Positions 34,425 through 44,027 are shown, numbered from the stretch's first letter. The stretch is DNA of 64,000 nt from JADKAV01 sp963704075 (GCA_963704075.1 CAVPGV010000014.1:62001-126000), one strand, 5' to 3'. Numbers and translations: made by a program. Notes: generated from the sequence alone by a model not told the origin.

Positions 34425-35352
34425 TGGAGCCTCCCCAGCCGAGTCGACGTCGCCACTTCTGTAGCGGAGTGGGCGGCAGCTCGCGCATCGCGCCCTTGGC
34501 GTAATAGCGCTCGATGTAGAACTGCCCAACCATCAGGACGCTGGTCAGGGCCAGGTACCAAATGCTCGCCAGGATCGCCATGGGGAACGGTTGAAAGAGC
34601 CGATTGCCCACGGCACTGGCCTGGAAGAACAGTTCGGTGGTCAAGGGAATCGCGATCACCAGCGAGGTGGTCTTCAACATGGAGATCGTCTCGTTGCCGG
34701 TTGGAGGCACGATGACTCGCATGGCCTGCGGAAGAACGATGTGTCGCAGTGTCTGCAAGCGGCTCATGCCCACCGCAGTGGCTGCCTCCTCCTGACCCTC
34801 GTCGACGCTGAGGATGCCGGCTCGCACGATCTCAGCCATGTACGCGGCTTCGTTGAGGCCCAGCCCGAGCAATGCGGCGACGAACGCCGGGATCAGAGTC
34901 TTGGTCTCGAACGTGAAGAACTCGGGCCCGAAAGGGATTCCCAGCGAAAGGGTCGTGTACAACGCGATGACGTTGGCCCACAGGAACAACTGCACGTACA
35001 CCGGTGTCCCGCGGAAGGCCCATACGAACACCCATGCACTTCCGCTCATGACCGGGTTCGGCGACAAGCGCATGATCGCGAGCAGCACTCCGAGGGCCAA
35101 GCCGATGATCATCGATAGGAACGTCAGCAGAAGCGTGACGCCCACACCCCTGACGATCGGCGGGGCGAAAATCCATTCGCTGATCAATGACCAGCCCCAG
35201 TTGGGGTTGGTCAGCAGACTGTGCACCAGCATCGCCGCGAACACCGCCACGATGCCCACCCCGACCCAACGGCCGGGGTGGCGCACCGGTACGGCTTCGA
35301 TCGGCGGCTTCGAGCGGGCCTGCGGTTCGCCAGGCGTGCTGACCGTGCTCAT
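34417..35352 (-). CDS. Polar amino-acid ABC transporter, permease subunit
   Basis: A 311-residue inner-membrane permease of the HisMQ family. It has about five helices, with an N-terminal soluble extension of 30 residues. The ATPase-contacting EAA loop reads EAAYMAEIVRAGILSVDEGQ in part, followed by EAATAVGMS. Only one permease gene is present, so the transporter probably uses a homodimer. Gene order SBP-permease-ATPase is a standard operon. Confidence 0.9.
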   Translation of the reverse strand: MSTVSTPGEPQARSKPPIEAVPVRHPGRWVGVGIVAVFAAMLVHSLLTNPNWGWSLISEWIFAPPIVRGVGVTLLLTFLSMIIGLALGVLLAIMRLSPNPVMSGSAWVFVWAFRGTPVYVQLFLWANVIALYTTLSLGIPFGPEFFTFETKTLIPAFVAALLGLGLNEAAYMAEIVRAGILSVDEGQEEAATAVGMSRLQTLRHIVLPQAMRVIVPPTGNETISMLKTTSLVIAIPLTTELFFQASAVGNRLFQPFPMAILASIWYLALTSVLMVGQFYIERYYAKGAMRELPPTPLQKWRRRLGWGGSND

Positions 35353-35380
35353 ATGCTTCGCCTCACTGCTTGTGGGTCGG

Positions 35381-36286
35381 CTAACCGACCGACGGGTTTA
35401 CCTCGGATTCGGAGATCGCACCGTTGCTGACCCCCCACTGGTCCAGAATCTGCGTGTACGTGCCGTCCTGGATCATCGCGTTGACCGCGCCCTGAATCGC
35501 TGTGGCGAACTCGGTCTGGTCCTTGGGCACCACGATTCCGTACGGCGCGGTGCCGTAGATGTCACCGAGCTGCTCGAGCTGCGGCGCCTGCGTGATCGCG
35601 TAGGCGACCACCGGCGAGTCAGCCAGCATGGCGTCGGCCTTGCCGCTCACTACCGCGGTCGTGGCCTCGGACTGCAGGCTGTACTGCTGGATGTCGATCG
35701 GGGGCTTGCCTTCCGCCTCACAACCATCACTGCGGTCCTGGATATCGGGGACCTGCACAGTGGCCTTCTGTACCGCGACGGTCTTTCCGCACGCATCATC
35801 GATGGAGAGCCCCGCCGGGTTCCCACTCTGAACCGCCCATGCGGTACCAGCATCGAAGTAGCTGATCATGTTGACCTGCTCGATCCGATCCGGGTTGATC
35901 GTGAACGAGGACATAGAGGCGTCCCACTTGCCGTTCTGCACCCCGACGATCAGCGCGTCGAAACTTGCGTTCTCGAAACTGCTCTCGAGACCGAGCTTGG
36001 TGGCGATGGCCTTCCCGAGGTCGACGTCGAAGCCGACGATGGTCGATCCGTCCTCGGCGAAGAACTCACTGGGGGCGTAACTGGCGTCCGTGCCGAATGT
36101 CAGTTGGCCGGTGGACTTGATCGCCTCGGGCACTTGGGCCGCAAGCGCCTCATCCACGGTCACCGACGGTGCGCCGCTGGGCGATGCCGAGGCATCCGTG
36201 GACTCGGAATCACCACCACACGCGGACAGGGCAAGTGCCCCGGCGAGTACAACGACGGCCATCCGGCCGCTCTTGAGGAATGACAT
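35381..36286 (-). CDS. Polar amino-acid ABC transporter, substrate-binding lipoprotein
   Basis: A 301-residue family-3 solute-binding protein. A signal peptide ends in the lipobox LSAC (about residue 23), so it would be lipid-anchored on the outer face of the membrane. Then come a Ser/Thr-rich linker, the N-lobe (LTFGTDASYAPSEFF, VGFDVDLGKAIATKLG) and a ligand-contacting SSFTI segment. Glu, Arg or other polar amino acids are typical ligands. AGGGAGA precedes the ATG. It is first in the three-gene operon. Confidence 0.92.
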   Translation of the reverse strand: MSFLKSGRMAVVVLAGALALSACGGDSESTDASASPSGAPSVTVDEALAAQVPEAIKSTGQLTFGTDASYAPSEFFAEDGSTIVGFDVDLGKAIATKLGLESSFENASFDALIVGVQNGKWDASMSSFTINPDRIEQVNMISYFDAGTAWAVQSGNPAGLSIDDACGKTVAVQKATVQVPDIQDRSDGCEAEGKPPIDIQQYSLQSEATTAVVSGKADAMLADSPVVAYAITQAPQLEQLGDIYGTAPYGIVVPKDQTEFATAIQGAVNAMIQDGTYTQILDQWGVSNGAISESEVNPSVG

Positions 36287-36706
36287 GAACTCTCCCTACC
36301 TGAAGACTAGGTCCCTACTCTGGCACATTTCGGACCTCAGGTACGGGAGTTGGCCACGGAACGTGGCGCTTTTGCTCATTCGGCGGATCCTCCCAGCCCG
36401 CCAGGAATGCTGTCTTCGACGGCTTTCGTGTGGGCCCACTCCCGTCGTGGGCGCGGGCCGGGGCGGCTGTGACACGTGAACTTCCTCCGGGCGCGTCCGG
36501 AGACCTCTGCGCCACGCGGGCCTTCGCAGTCCAGGGGGCCGTGCCTGGGCCAGAGCCCGGGATCTGGCGGTGTCGGCCCGCCTCACCGCTCTCACGAGTG
36601 GCCTGTTCTGCCCGGGCAGGATTGGTGAGAGTTTGAGCCATCAACCCGAGTTCTGGCGTCGGCAGGACTAGGTGCGACGGATCGCCCCAACCGCCGCCTC
36701 ACACCT
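36287..36706. other. Intergenic region upstream of the ABC operon
   Basis: About 420 bases with no supportable gene. It contains the promoter of the leftward ABC operon. A short stretch GGTACGGGAGTTGGCCAC near 36338 resembles one forward module of the repeat element at 4321 and 24558, but no partner modules follow. Confidence 0.45.
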
Positions 36707-37312
36707 CTAGTCAGAGCCCGGCAATCCCGGGGCGTTCCACAACCCGATGACGTGTTGGTCGCGTTCGTGACTCAAGTACGACACGGTGCCCGTACCCAGC
36801 GCGAAGAGGCGTCCGCCACGGGCCTCGAGCCCCAACCAGGTTGCCGTCAGGATGCGCAGCAGGTGTCCATGGGCGACCAGCGCCACGTCCTGCCCCTCAG
36901 CGAGGTACGGCTCGCACGCGGCCAGCACCCGACGACAGCGCTTCGCAACGTCCTGGGGCTGCTCGCCAGGCGTTTCACCCGGCGGGATCTGGGCGTTCCA
37001 AATCACCCACTCCGGGTCATGGCTGTCCTGCCGGATCTCATCTGTCGTACGCCCTTCGTAACCTCCGTAGTCCCACTCCAACAGGTCGGCGCTGAAGACG
37101 TCCGGCGTCAGTCCGGCCAGTCGAGCAGTCTCCCGGGCCCGCTGCAGCGGACTGCAAGCCACATACGCGAAGGTGTGCCCGGCGAGGTGCGGTGCAAGGG
37201 CGGCAGCCGCAGCCCGGCCGGCATCGTTGAGTGGGATGTCCGTCCGTCCTGTGTGCTGACCTGATCGACTCCACCGGGTCTCGCCGTGTCTGAGGATCAC
37301 AATGCCTGCCAC
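36707..37312 (-). CDS. Histidine phosphatase (phosphoglycerate-mutase-like) family protein
   Basis: A 201-residue protein with the catalytic RHG motif at the N-terminus (VILRHGETRWS, His9). The second catalytic region is VALVAHGHLLRILT and the acid is in LLEWDYGGYEG. These place it in branch 1 of the histidine phosphatase superfamily. Substrates range from phosphoglycerate to phosphorylated sugars, nucleotides or proteins. The length suits a CobC/GpmB-like phosphatase, not a cofactor-dependent mutase. The start is GTG 37312. Confidence 0.88.
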   Translation of the reverse strand: MAGIVILRHGETRWSRSGQHTGRTDIPLNDAGRAAAAALAPHLAGHTFAYVACSPLQRARETARLAGLTPDVFSADLLEWDYGGYEGRTTDEIRQDSHDPEWVIWNAQIPPGETPGEQPQDVAKRCRRVLAACEPYLAEGQDVALVAHGHLLRILTATWLGLEARGGRLFALGTGTVSYLSHERDQHVIGLWNAPGLPGSD

Positions 37313-37368
37313 GAGGGTCTACTGTGCCATGTGTGCCGACGATGACGCCCGAGTGAGGAGCCACGCGC

Positions 37369-38772
37369 ATGGCAACGGTTGAGACAGCCAAAGAAGCCAA
37401 ACCCGCCAAGCAGCTGACGCTGTGGCCCGCCACCGCTTTGGTGACCGGCACGATCATTGGGGCGGGCATCTTCACGCAGCCGACCTGGCTGGCGCAGTAC
37501 GGTCCGATCAGCCTGGTCGGCTTCGCGATCACGGCCTTCGGGAGTTTGATGCTCGCGCTGGTCTTCTCGTCGCTGGCGCGGCGGACCCCCGATGTGGGCG
37601 GGCCCTATGCGTTCTCGCGGCAGGGGTTCGGTGACTTCATAGGGTTCCAGTCCGCCTGGACGTACTGGGTGGGCGCCTGGGTCGGGGTGGGTGCCATCGC
37701 GTCCTCCATGGTGGTGTACCTCGGGGTCCTCTTCCCCGCCGTGACCGACAGCAAGGTTCTCAGCACTGTGGTCGCCGTCGCGGCGATCGCAGCCCTCACG
37801 TTCCTGAACACCAACGGTGTGGTCACCGGCGGGCTGGTTTCGTTGGTCCTCACGGTTCTGAAGGTCGTTCCGTTATTGCTCATCGGAACGCTCGGTTTTG
37901 TCGCCTTCGACGCGGCGAATCTGGGTCCCTTCAATGCGTCGACGCTGCCCCCACTGGAGGTCATCACCGCGGTGATGGCCTACACGCTGTTCTCCTTCAT
38001 CGGTGTCGAGGCAGCAACGATCCCCGCAGGCGACGTGCACGAACCCGACAAGACGATCCCGCGAGCGACATTGATCGGCACCATGGCCGCCGCAGCCGTC
38101 TATCTGCTCAGCACGACAGCGGTGTTCGGGGCCGTGCCGCAATCCGAACTGGCCTCGACCGACGCAGCCTTCTCACTTGCCGCGCAGAACATGTTCGGCG
38201 ATTGGGCCGGCAACGCGGTTGCCGTGGTGGCGGTGGTCTCGTGCCTGGGCGCGATGAACGGCCTGCTGCTGCTATCCGGCCAGATTCCGATGGCCGCGGA
38301 GTTCGACGGACTGGCACCCAAGGTGTTCGGCAAACTCAACATCAAACACGCGCCAGGAACCGGGCTGATCATCAGTGGGACCCTCGCCGCAGGGATCCTC
38401 ACGTTGTCGTTCTCCGGAGGGGGCCTTGGCGACGCAGTCGCGCAACTGGTGCTCGTCTCCGCGGTGGCCACGATGGTGTCCTACGCCTTCAGTGCGGCCG
38501 CCGAGATCAAATGGCTCGCGCTGGACCGCGGCAAGGTTCCCGTCGCCCATCTAGCCCGCAAGATGGTGATCGCGGTCCTGGCGCTGGCCTTCACGGTGTT
38601 CGCCTTCTACGGCGGCGGGGTGCAGGAGATCTACTGGCTGTGGATGCTCATCATCCTCGGAGTCCCGCTGTACATCTTCATCCTGTGGCGGCGAGCCAGT
38701 CACGGAGAGATGATCGGCGGCGCAGTGCCCGCCCACCTGGCGCCTCCGTCGGATCAGGACGTCAGGACGTAG
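37369..38772 (+). CDS. APC-family amino-acid permease (APA/antiporter-like)
   Basis: A 467-residue membrane protein with about 12 predicted helices. The first helix has TGTIIGAGIF, the unwound Gly-rich substrate site of APC transporters. FIGVEAATIPAGDVHEPDKTIPRA lies in helix 6 and its following loop (read as FIGVEAA and HEPDKTIPRA). It is similar in outline to basic amino-acid/polyamine antiporters such as AdiC/ArcD. GAGGAG lies upstream of ATG 37369. It overlaps the convergent rRNA methyltransferase by 19 bases. Confidence 0.9.
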   Translation: MATVETAKEAKPAKQLTLWPATALVTGTIIGAGIFTQPTWLAQYGPISLVGFAITAFGSLMLALVFSSLARRTPDVGGPYAFSRQGFGDFIGFQSAWTYWVGAWVGVGAIASSMVVYLGVLFPAVTDSKVLSTVVAVAAIAALTFLNTNGVVTGGLVSLVLTVLKVVPLLLIGTLGFVAFDAANLGPFNASTLPPLEVITAVMAYTLFSFIGVEAATIPAGDVHEPDKTIPRATLIGTMAAAAVYLLSTTAVFGAVPQSELASTDAAFSLAAQNMFGDWAGNAVAVVAVVSCLGAMNGLLLLSGQIPMAAEFDGLAPKVFGKLNIKHAPGTGLIISGTLAAGILTLSFSGGGLGDAVAQLVLVSAVATMVSYAFSAAAEIKWLALDRGKVPVAHLARKMVIAVLALAFTVFAFYGGGVQEIYWLWMLIILGVPLYIFILWRRASHGEMIGGAVPAHLAPPSDQDVRT

Positions 38773-39542
38773 CACGCGACCGCGGCAGCCATGGCGACGT
38801 TCAGGGAATCGATCCCGTGGGCCATGGGGATGCTGACGAGCACGTCGGCATGATCGCGCGCCTGCCTTGAAAGCCCAGGCCCTTCGGTGCCCAGCAGAAG
38901 CATGGTGGCCCGGTCGGGCTTCCACGCGCGCAACGACCGGTCGGCCGCCGGGTCGAGCGCCAGGGTCTGCATGCCTGCTGTTCGAGCGATTGCGATACCT
39001 GCGGCCGCATCCTCGACCGTGGCCCAGGGGAGGCTGAATACCGCACCCATCGAGGTCTTCACGCTGCGGCGGTACCAGGGATCCGCACACCGCCGGGTCA
39101 CGAGGATCGCATCGACTCCGAGACCGGCGGCCGACCGGAACACGGCGCCCACGTTGGTGTGGTCGACCAGATCCTCCAGCAGAACCGCGGTCCGAGCCCC
39201 ACGCAGAACGTCGTCCGCGCGTTCACCGGACGGTCGCTGGAACGTGGCGAGCGCCCCGCGGTGCAATCGGAATCCGGTGATCTGCTTGAGCAAGGCCGGG
39301 GGCGCCAGGAAGACATCAGCTGCCGGTGGGACATGCGGTTCCAGCGCCGGCCACCACTTGGGCTCCATCAGGGCACTGACCATCCGCAGATCTGCAGCCA
39401 GCGCCCGACAGATCACCTTCTCCCCCTCTGCCAGGAAGATCCCGGCGGCAGGTTCGGCCACCATGCGCATCTGCATGTCGGTCAGACCGGTGAAGGGAGT
39501 CAAGCGGGGATCGTCGAGGACTTGAACGTCGAAGACTGGCAT
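38754..39542 (-). CDS. SpoU/TrmH-family RNA 2'-O-methyltransferase
   Basis: A 262-residue SPOUT enzyme. The N-terminal RNA-binding region (IFLAEGEKVICRAL) is followed by the knotted catalytic domain with DHTNVGAVFRSA, LLLGTEGPGL and the terminal SLNVAMAAAVACYVL, which form motifs 1-3 of the SpoU family. It uses S-adenosylmethionine to methylate rRNA or tRNA ribose; the target nucleotide is unknown. It starts two bases after the TSUP stop, last gene of an ABC-TSUP-SpoU operon. Confidence 0.9.
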   Translation of the reverse strand: MPVFDVQVLDDPRLTPFTGLTDMQMRMVAEPAAGIFLAEGEKVICRALAADLRMVSALMEPKWWPALEPHVPPAADVFLAPPALLKQITGFRLHRGALATFQRPSGERADDVLRGARTAVLLEDLVDHTNVGAVFRSAAGLGVDAILVTRRCADPWYRRSVKTSMGAVFSLPWATVEDAAAGIAIARTAGMQTLALDPAADRSLRAWKPDRATMLLLGTEGPGLSRQARDHADVLVSIPMAHGIDSLNVAMAAAVACYVLTS

Positions 39543-39544
39543 GA

Positions 39545-40273
39545 TCACCCACGCACGAACGAAGAGACTGCCGCGATCAGACCGACCACGATGACCAGGA
39601 TGCGCAGAGCGGGCGCAGGCATCGTGCGGGTCACACGTCCGCCGACCCCACCGCCCAGCAAGGAGGAGACCGCCAGTACGGCAGCGGACAACCACAGCAC
39701 CTGCCCGCCGAGGATGAACACGATCGCGGCGCTGGAGTTGGCCACCCCGGCCAGTACGTTCTTCGCACCGTTGGCCGCGTGGATCGAACGCACGCCGCTC
39801 GCGGAGAGTGCGGCGAGGAACGTGATCCCCTGTCCTGCACCGAAATACCCCCCGTAGAAGCCGGACCCCGCCACGGCGATCGCGCCCGTCCGTGAACTGG
39901 GATCAGGCAGGTGTTTCACGACCAGAGGTTGAAGCGCGACCAGCCCCACAGCCAGCAGTATCAGCCATGGCACCGCCGCAGCGAACACCGCACTGGGCAG
40001 CACCAGCACCAGCAGCGCCCCGCAGATCGCGGCGACGGCGACGATCGCAGCCCAGCGCCACACCCGCCTACTCAGGACATCGCGGAATGCGTATGCGCCG
40101 CTGATGCTCCCGGGAACCAGACCCAGACAGTTCGTCCCGTTGGCGAGCACCGGCGGCACACCCATCGCCAGCAGAGTGGGGAAAGTGATCAGAGTGCCCG
40201 AGCCCACCGCGGCGTTCACACCCCCTGCGGCGAGGCCAGCCAGGAACAGCCAGAAGACCTCCGGTGTGGTCAT
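39545..40273 (-). CDS. TSUP (TauE/SafE, DUF81) family membrane transporter
   Basis: A 242-residue membrane protein of eight predicted helices. Helix 1 carries AGGVNAAVGSGTLITFPTL (the TSUP signature G-x-N-x-x-x-G-G/S-x-G), and the second half repeats the pattern at GFYGGYFGAGQGITFLA. Members export sulfite, sulfoacetate or similar organosulfur anions, or take up sulfur compounds. The ATG overlaps the upstream ABC ATPase stop by ATGA. Confidence 0.88.
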   Translation of the reverse strand: MTTPEVFWLFLAGLAAGGVNAAVGSGTLITFPTLLAMGVPPVLANGTNCLGLVPGSISGAYAFRDVLSRRVWRWAAIVAVAAICGALLVLVLPSAVFAAAVPWLILLAVGLVALQPLVVKHLPDPSSRTGAIAVAGSGFYGGYFGAGQGITFLAALSASGVRSIHAANGAKNVLAGVANSSAAIVFILGGQVLWLSAAVLAVSSLLGGGVGGRVTRTMPAPALRILVIVVGLIAAVSSFVRG

Positions 40274-41058
40274 CCGGACCGGGCTCGTGCGGACCAGCGC
40301 CCGTTGTGGTGTTGCACCTCTACCGGCAAGCCGAATGTTGCGGAGATCGTGTCAGAGGTGAGCACCTCCGTCAGCGGTCCAGCCGCAACCACCCGCCCGG
40401 CGCGCAGCAGCAACACGTGGGTGGCACCGGCCGGCACCTCCTCGACGTGATGGGTCACCATGACGACGGTCGGGGCGAAGTCATCCTCAGCGAGGTCGTC
40501 GATGCGCCGAAGAAGTTCCTCGCGGCCGGCAAGATCGAGGCCTGCAGCAGGCTCATCCAGCAGCAGCAGTTCGGGATCAGCCATAAGTGCCCGCGCGATG
40601 GTCGCTCGCTTGCGCTCCCCCTCGCTCAGAGTCCCGAACCGGTTGTCGGCCAGACCCGCAAGACCCCACGTCTCCAACAGTTCCGCCGCGCGCTGCTCGT
40701 CCGCCGGGTCGTAGGCCTCCCGCCAGCGGCCGAGAACGGCCCACGCGGAGGTCATCACCACGTCCCGCACCCGCTCGGAGTCCGGCACTTGGGCGGCCAG
40801 GGCGGAGCTTGCCAGACCGATCCGTGGGCGGAGTTCGAACACATCCACCCGACCGATCGGCTCATCGAGGATCTCGGCGGTTCCGGAGCTCGGATGGACC
40901 AGTGTCGCCGCCACCTGCAACACCGTCGTCTTCCCAGCACCGTTGGGTCCGAGCACCACCCAGTTCTCCCCCTCTGCGACCGCCCAGTCGAGGTTCCCCA
41001 GGATCGTCGTGCCGGAACGCACCACGCTGACGTCCACGAGGTTGATGACATCCGACAC
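40270..41058 (-). CDS. Stand-alone ABC transporter ATP-binding protein
   Basis: A 262-residue ATPase. Walker A LGPNGAGKTT, signature LSEGERKRATIARAL (Glu instead of the second Gly), Walker B LLLLDEPAAGLD and switch VTHHVEE are all present. It starts at GTG 41058 with TAGGGT eight bases upstream, suggesting a near-leaderless mRNA. No ABC permease is encoded next to it; the following gene is a TSUP carrier. Such orphan ATPases (YlmA-like) are common in actinobacteria and their membrane partner is unknown. Confidence 0.88.
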   Translation of the reverse strand: MSDVINLVDVSVVRSGTTILGNLDWAVAEGENWVVLGPNGAGKTTVLQVAATLVHPSSGTAEILDEPIGRVDVFELRPRIGLASSALAAQVPDSERVRDVVMTSAWAVLGRWREAYDPADEQRAAELLETWGLAGLADNRFGTLSEGERKRATIARALMADPELLLLDEPAAGLDLAGREELLRRIDDLAEDDFAPTVVMVTHHVEEVPAGATHVLLLRAGRVVAAGPLTEVLTSDTISATFGLPVEVQHHNGRWSARARSG

Positions 41059-41084
41059 GACACATAACCCTACGCTGGATAGCC

Positions 41085-41738
41085 ATGACGGTGGTTCCGG
41101 TGGCATTCCAACTCGCCAGTTGGATTCCCGCGTGGTGGCGGGCGGCTGCTGGCGGCGACGATGTCGTCGGTCTGATGGGCCCGGTTGACCTCGCAGATCT
41201 GCTGTCGCTGCGCGAAGGTGCGATCGCACTCACCGCATACTGCCCCGAACTCGGTGTCGGCGTTCTGCCCGGCCCAAAACCCGCGACAGAAGCCGTCGTG
41301 CAGTCCGGACAGGCCGTCATCGTCCATCGTGGGCCGTCCACTACCTCGTCGTTGATCTTCCCGCGGGACGGACGGTGGGAGGTGGTGAGCGGAAATCCCG
41401 CCCGCCCTGTTCACCTGTCGTTGGACCAAGCGGGTGCGGAACTGGCACAGGCGGCCGTGCGGGCCGAGCACGGGCTGCGGGAAGCAGCACTCGAGTTCGC
41501 AGTGGACTATCGGCCCTCCTCTGTGCGGCCGCTGCCACCCGGGACGCCGGGGCCGCGTATGGCCCTTCTGTCCCGCGCAGTTCGTATTTGGACCGCGATC
41601 GACGCCGTTCCCAGCGACCTTCGGACCGAGGCGATGGACGATGCGCTGCAGGCCGCCGCGCGAGCCACACTGGCCGCCTATGTGGAACCTCTGGTGGCAG
41701 TCCGCGAACCGCGTACTTCCGACCGGAGACTGGCATGA
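41085..41738 (+). CDS. Conserved actinobacterial hypothetical protein upstream of serB
   Basis: A 217-residue soluble protein without a motif I can name. It begins VPVAFQLASWIPAWWRAAA and ends in a helical region (LAAYVEPLVAVREP). It is divergent from the ABC ATPase; 26 bases separate the starts. TACGCT sits eight bases before the ATG. Its stop overlaps the serB start (ATGA), so it is co-translated with serB. Function unknown. Confidence 0.7.
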   Translation: MTVVPVAFQLASWIPAWWRAAAGGDDVVGLMGPVDLADLLSLREGAIALTAYCPELGVGVLPGPKPATEAVVQSGQAVIVHRGPSTTSSLIFPRDGRWEVVSGNPARPVHLSLDQAGAELAQAAVRAEHGLREAALEFAVDYRPSSVRPLPPGTPGPRMALLSRAVRIWTAIDAVPSDLRTEAMDDALQAAARATLAAYVEPLVAVREPRTSDRRLA

Positions 41739-42880
41739 ACACGACACTCACCTTCACCGGGTGGGACCGCCCCGGTATCACCGCAGAACTGCTCGGAAGC
41801 CTTGGCGAGGCGGTGGAAGTGCGCGACATCGAACAACTCGTTGTGCAGGGCCGCCTGGTTCTTTCGGTGGCCGTCGACACCGATGACGTGGATGCCGTGC
41901 GCGATCTGGCTACGCAGTTGGACATGCAGGTGGACGTCACTTCCGAGTGTGCCGCGGTGGTCGACCGCCAGGCGGCCAGTGCCATTGCCGTGCTGATGTC
42001 GACCTCTCTTGCCGCCGCGGACGTCGGCAGGATCGCCGGCGAGATCGCCGATCGGGGCGGGAACATCGAACGCATCGTGCGCACCGCGGAGTACCCGGTC
42101 ACAGCCATCGAGGTCACGGTCAGCGGGGTGCCGGCGTCCGTTCTGAAACAGGCGCTGGGGCCGATATCCACGCAGATCGGCGTGGATGTCGCGGTGCAGT
42201 CCGCGGACATCATCCGGCAAGGAGCCCGCCTGGTCGTCATGGATGTGGATTCCACCTTGATCCAGGACGAAGTCATCGACCTGTTGGCGCGGGAAGCGGG
42301 GTGTGAGGCTGCGGTCGCAGACGTGACACGGCGGGCCATGGCCGGTGAGCTGGACTTCGCGGAGTCTCTGCGCGACCGGGTGGCGGCGTTGGCCGGCACC
42401 CCGGTCTCGGCGCTCGCGACCGTTCGCGATTCCGTACGGCTGACGCCCGGTGCGCGCACGCTGTGCCGCACCCTCAATTCTCTGGGCTACCGCCTTGCCC
42501 TGGTCTCCGGCGGATTCACCGAGATCGTCGGGCCACTGGCCGAGCAACTCGGCGTGCACCGCTTCCGCGCGAACACTCTCGAGGTGCAGGACGGACGGCT
42601 GACCGGCCGGGTCGTCGGGCCGATCGTCGACCGGGCCGGGAAAGCCCGCGCGCTGCGGGAGTTCGCCGAGGAGTTCGGATTCGCACCGTCGCGAACCGTG
42701 GCCATCGGGGACGGCGCCAACGATCTGGACATGCTGGCGGCTGCTGGGCTGGGGGTTGCCTTCAATGCGAAGCCCGCAGTGGCTGCGGCAGCGGACGCCT
42801 CTGTCACCGCACCGTATCTGGATTCTGTGCTGTATCTGCTCGGGATCACCCGGGGTCAGGTGGAGGCGCTCACCCGGTGA
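41735..42880 (+). CDS. serB: Phosphoserine phosphatase with ACT-like N-terminal domain
   Basis: A 381-residue protein. The N-terminal ~165 residues form two ACT-like modules (FTGWDRPGITAELLG and later VLMSTSL ... NIERIVRTAEYPVTAIEV), probably binding serine or another amino acid for regulation. The HAD phosphatase domain carries VVMDVDSTLIQDEVID (nucleophile Asp), LVSGGFTEIVG and IGDGANDLDML, the three HAD motifs. It dephosphorylates phosphoserine in the last step of serine synthesis. It matches the actinobacterial SerB2 architecture. Confidence 0.93.
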   Translation: MNTTLTFTGWDRPGITAELLGSLGEAVEVRDIEQLVVQGRLVLSVAVDTDDVDAVRDLATQLDMQVDVTSECAAVVDRQAASAIAVLMSTSLAAADVGRIAGEIADRGGNIERIVRTAEYPVTAIEVTVSGVPASVLKQALGPISTQIGVDVAVQSADIIRQGARLVVMDVDSTLIQDEVIDLLAREAGCEAAVADVTRRAMAGELDFAESLRDRVAALAGTPVSALATVRDSVRLTPGARTLCRTLNSLGYRLALVSGGFTEIVGPLAEQLGVHRFRANTLEVQDGRLTGRVVGPIVDRAGKARALREFAEEFGFAPSRTVAIGDGANDLDMLAAAGLGVAFNAKPAVAAAADASVTAPYLDSVLYLLGITRGQVEALTR

Positions 42881-43482
42881 CCTCGCGGGGAGTCCTTCGC
42901 CATGATTCGGGACGGATGCGGCTCGACAGTGAACCTCTTCGGACTTCCTGGGAACGTGAGGCCGGAGTTGGGGCCATCGCCTAGCTGGAACCGCTGGCTT
43001 CCAACCACGCGACGGCGCCCCTCGGCGCGAGACCCTGGGCAGCGTGTCCGATCGGACCTTTCGACCGTCGACGGGGTTGTCCCGGTGTGACAGCATCCGC
43101 TTGACCGGGCCCGATGTGGAACAGGCTCTCGCGAGTGCGCTGTCCCACAGCGGTCCGACAGGGCGTTTCGTGGCTCGCCGGCGGAGGTGCTGGGCTCGAC
43201 GCCCGAGATTGCGGCCCGGGTCAACCGCTTGGAGGTTCGCATCGAGGCCTGGGGCGCCGACTGTTGCACCGTTGTCGTTCTTGAGGGTCGAGATTCAGCA
43301 ACCGTGCAACACTCGGCCGCGATTCAGGCGACTGGATCCGTGGGTGTGCTCGATGCGCCGGATCTGCAGTGCGCCCAAGCCACGGCCGCGGCTGGCTGAA
43401 GCACACTCCCCCTGCGATCCGAACACCTCCAAAGGGTTTCTGCCCATGCCCTGGCCGTGGCAACTGTCGAACAGCCCCCGGT
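42881..43482. other. 600-bp region without a convincing gene
   Basis: No ORF here shows a recognisable product. The longest candidate, 43187-43399, codes 70 residues with no motif. A hairpin lies at 43262-43311: TGTTGCACCGTTG facing CAACCGTGCAACA, 12 of 13 pairs, 24-base loop. The region may be the remains of a lost gene or hold a small RNA; neither can be shown from this sequence. Confidence 0.5.
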
Positions 43483-43977
43483 TCACCCGCGGGCGACCTC
43501 GAAGGTGACCAGGTCCGAAGTGCCGTAGCCCCACTCCGACAACGGGCGATCGGCGCGCAGGACGGCGAATGCCGCCGTCGGGAACTTGGTCATCATGCGC
43601 CGATAGGTCGGTGTCCGGGTGTCGCGTGACAACCGCTCGGCCAGCACCTCGATCCCCGGGTTGTGGGCCACGAGCAGCAGACTGTCCGCATCGATGGCAC
43701 GGATGCGGCGCAACATCGCGTCGGCTGATGCGAGGTACAACTCCGGCACGTTCTTGACCTGTGCCACCTCGACACCGGGCCGTGCCAGGTCCCACGTCTG
43801 TTGGGCGCGCGTCGCGGTGGAGATCAGTGCACGGTCGATGGTCGGCAGGACCCGCGCGAGCAGGTGTCCCGCCACGGGCGCATCACGGCGTCCGCGAGGA
43901 TTGAGGGGGCGATCATGATCTGCGACTCCTGCCGGGTAGGCGCTCTTGGCGTGACGCAGGAGGGCGAGCGTGGGCAT
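43483..43977 (-). CDS. SixA-like phosphohistidine phosphatase
   Basis: A 164-residue histidine phosphatase of the short SixA type. The catalytic ALLRHAKSAYP (His9) lies at the N-terminus and LLLVAHNPGIEVL holds the second His. SixA removes phosphate from His residues of phosphotransfer proteins; many actinobacterial homologues have no tested substrate. It is divergent from the cyanophycinase gene, with 62 bases between starts. An upstream in-frame start at 44058 would overlap that gene and is unlikely. Confidence 0.85.
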   Translation of the reverse strand: MPTLALLRHAKSAYPAGVADHDRPLNPRGRRDAPVAGHLLARVLPTIDRALISTATRAQQTWDLARPGVEVAQVKNVPELYLASADAMLRRIRAIDADSLLLVAHNPGIEVLAERLSRDTRTPTYRRMMTKFPTAAFAVLRADRPLSEWGYGTSDLVTFEVARG

Positions 43978-44027
43978 ATCGGTATTCTGCCAGCGTGGCA
44001 GTCGTGCGACCTCGCGGACCCAACCCG

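Noticed and set aside
36320..36360. Third copy of the modular repeat element
   Set aside because: Only one module-like string (GGTACGGGAGTTGGCC) is found, without inverted partners; too little to call.
43187..43399. Small gene for a 70-residue protein
   Set aside because: No ribosome site, no motif, overlapping hairpin and no supporting context; left as gene-poor DNA.
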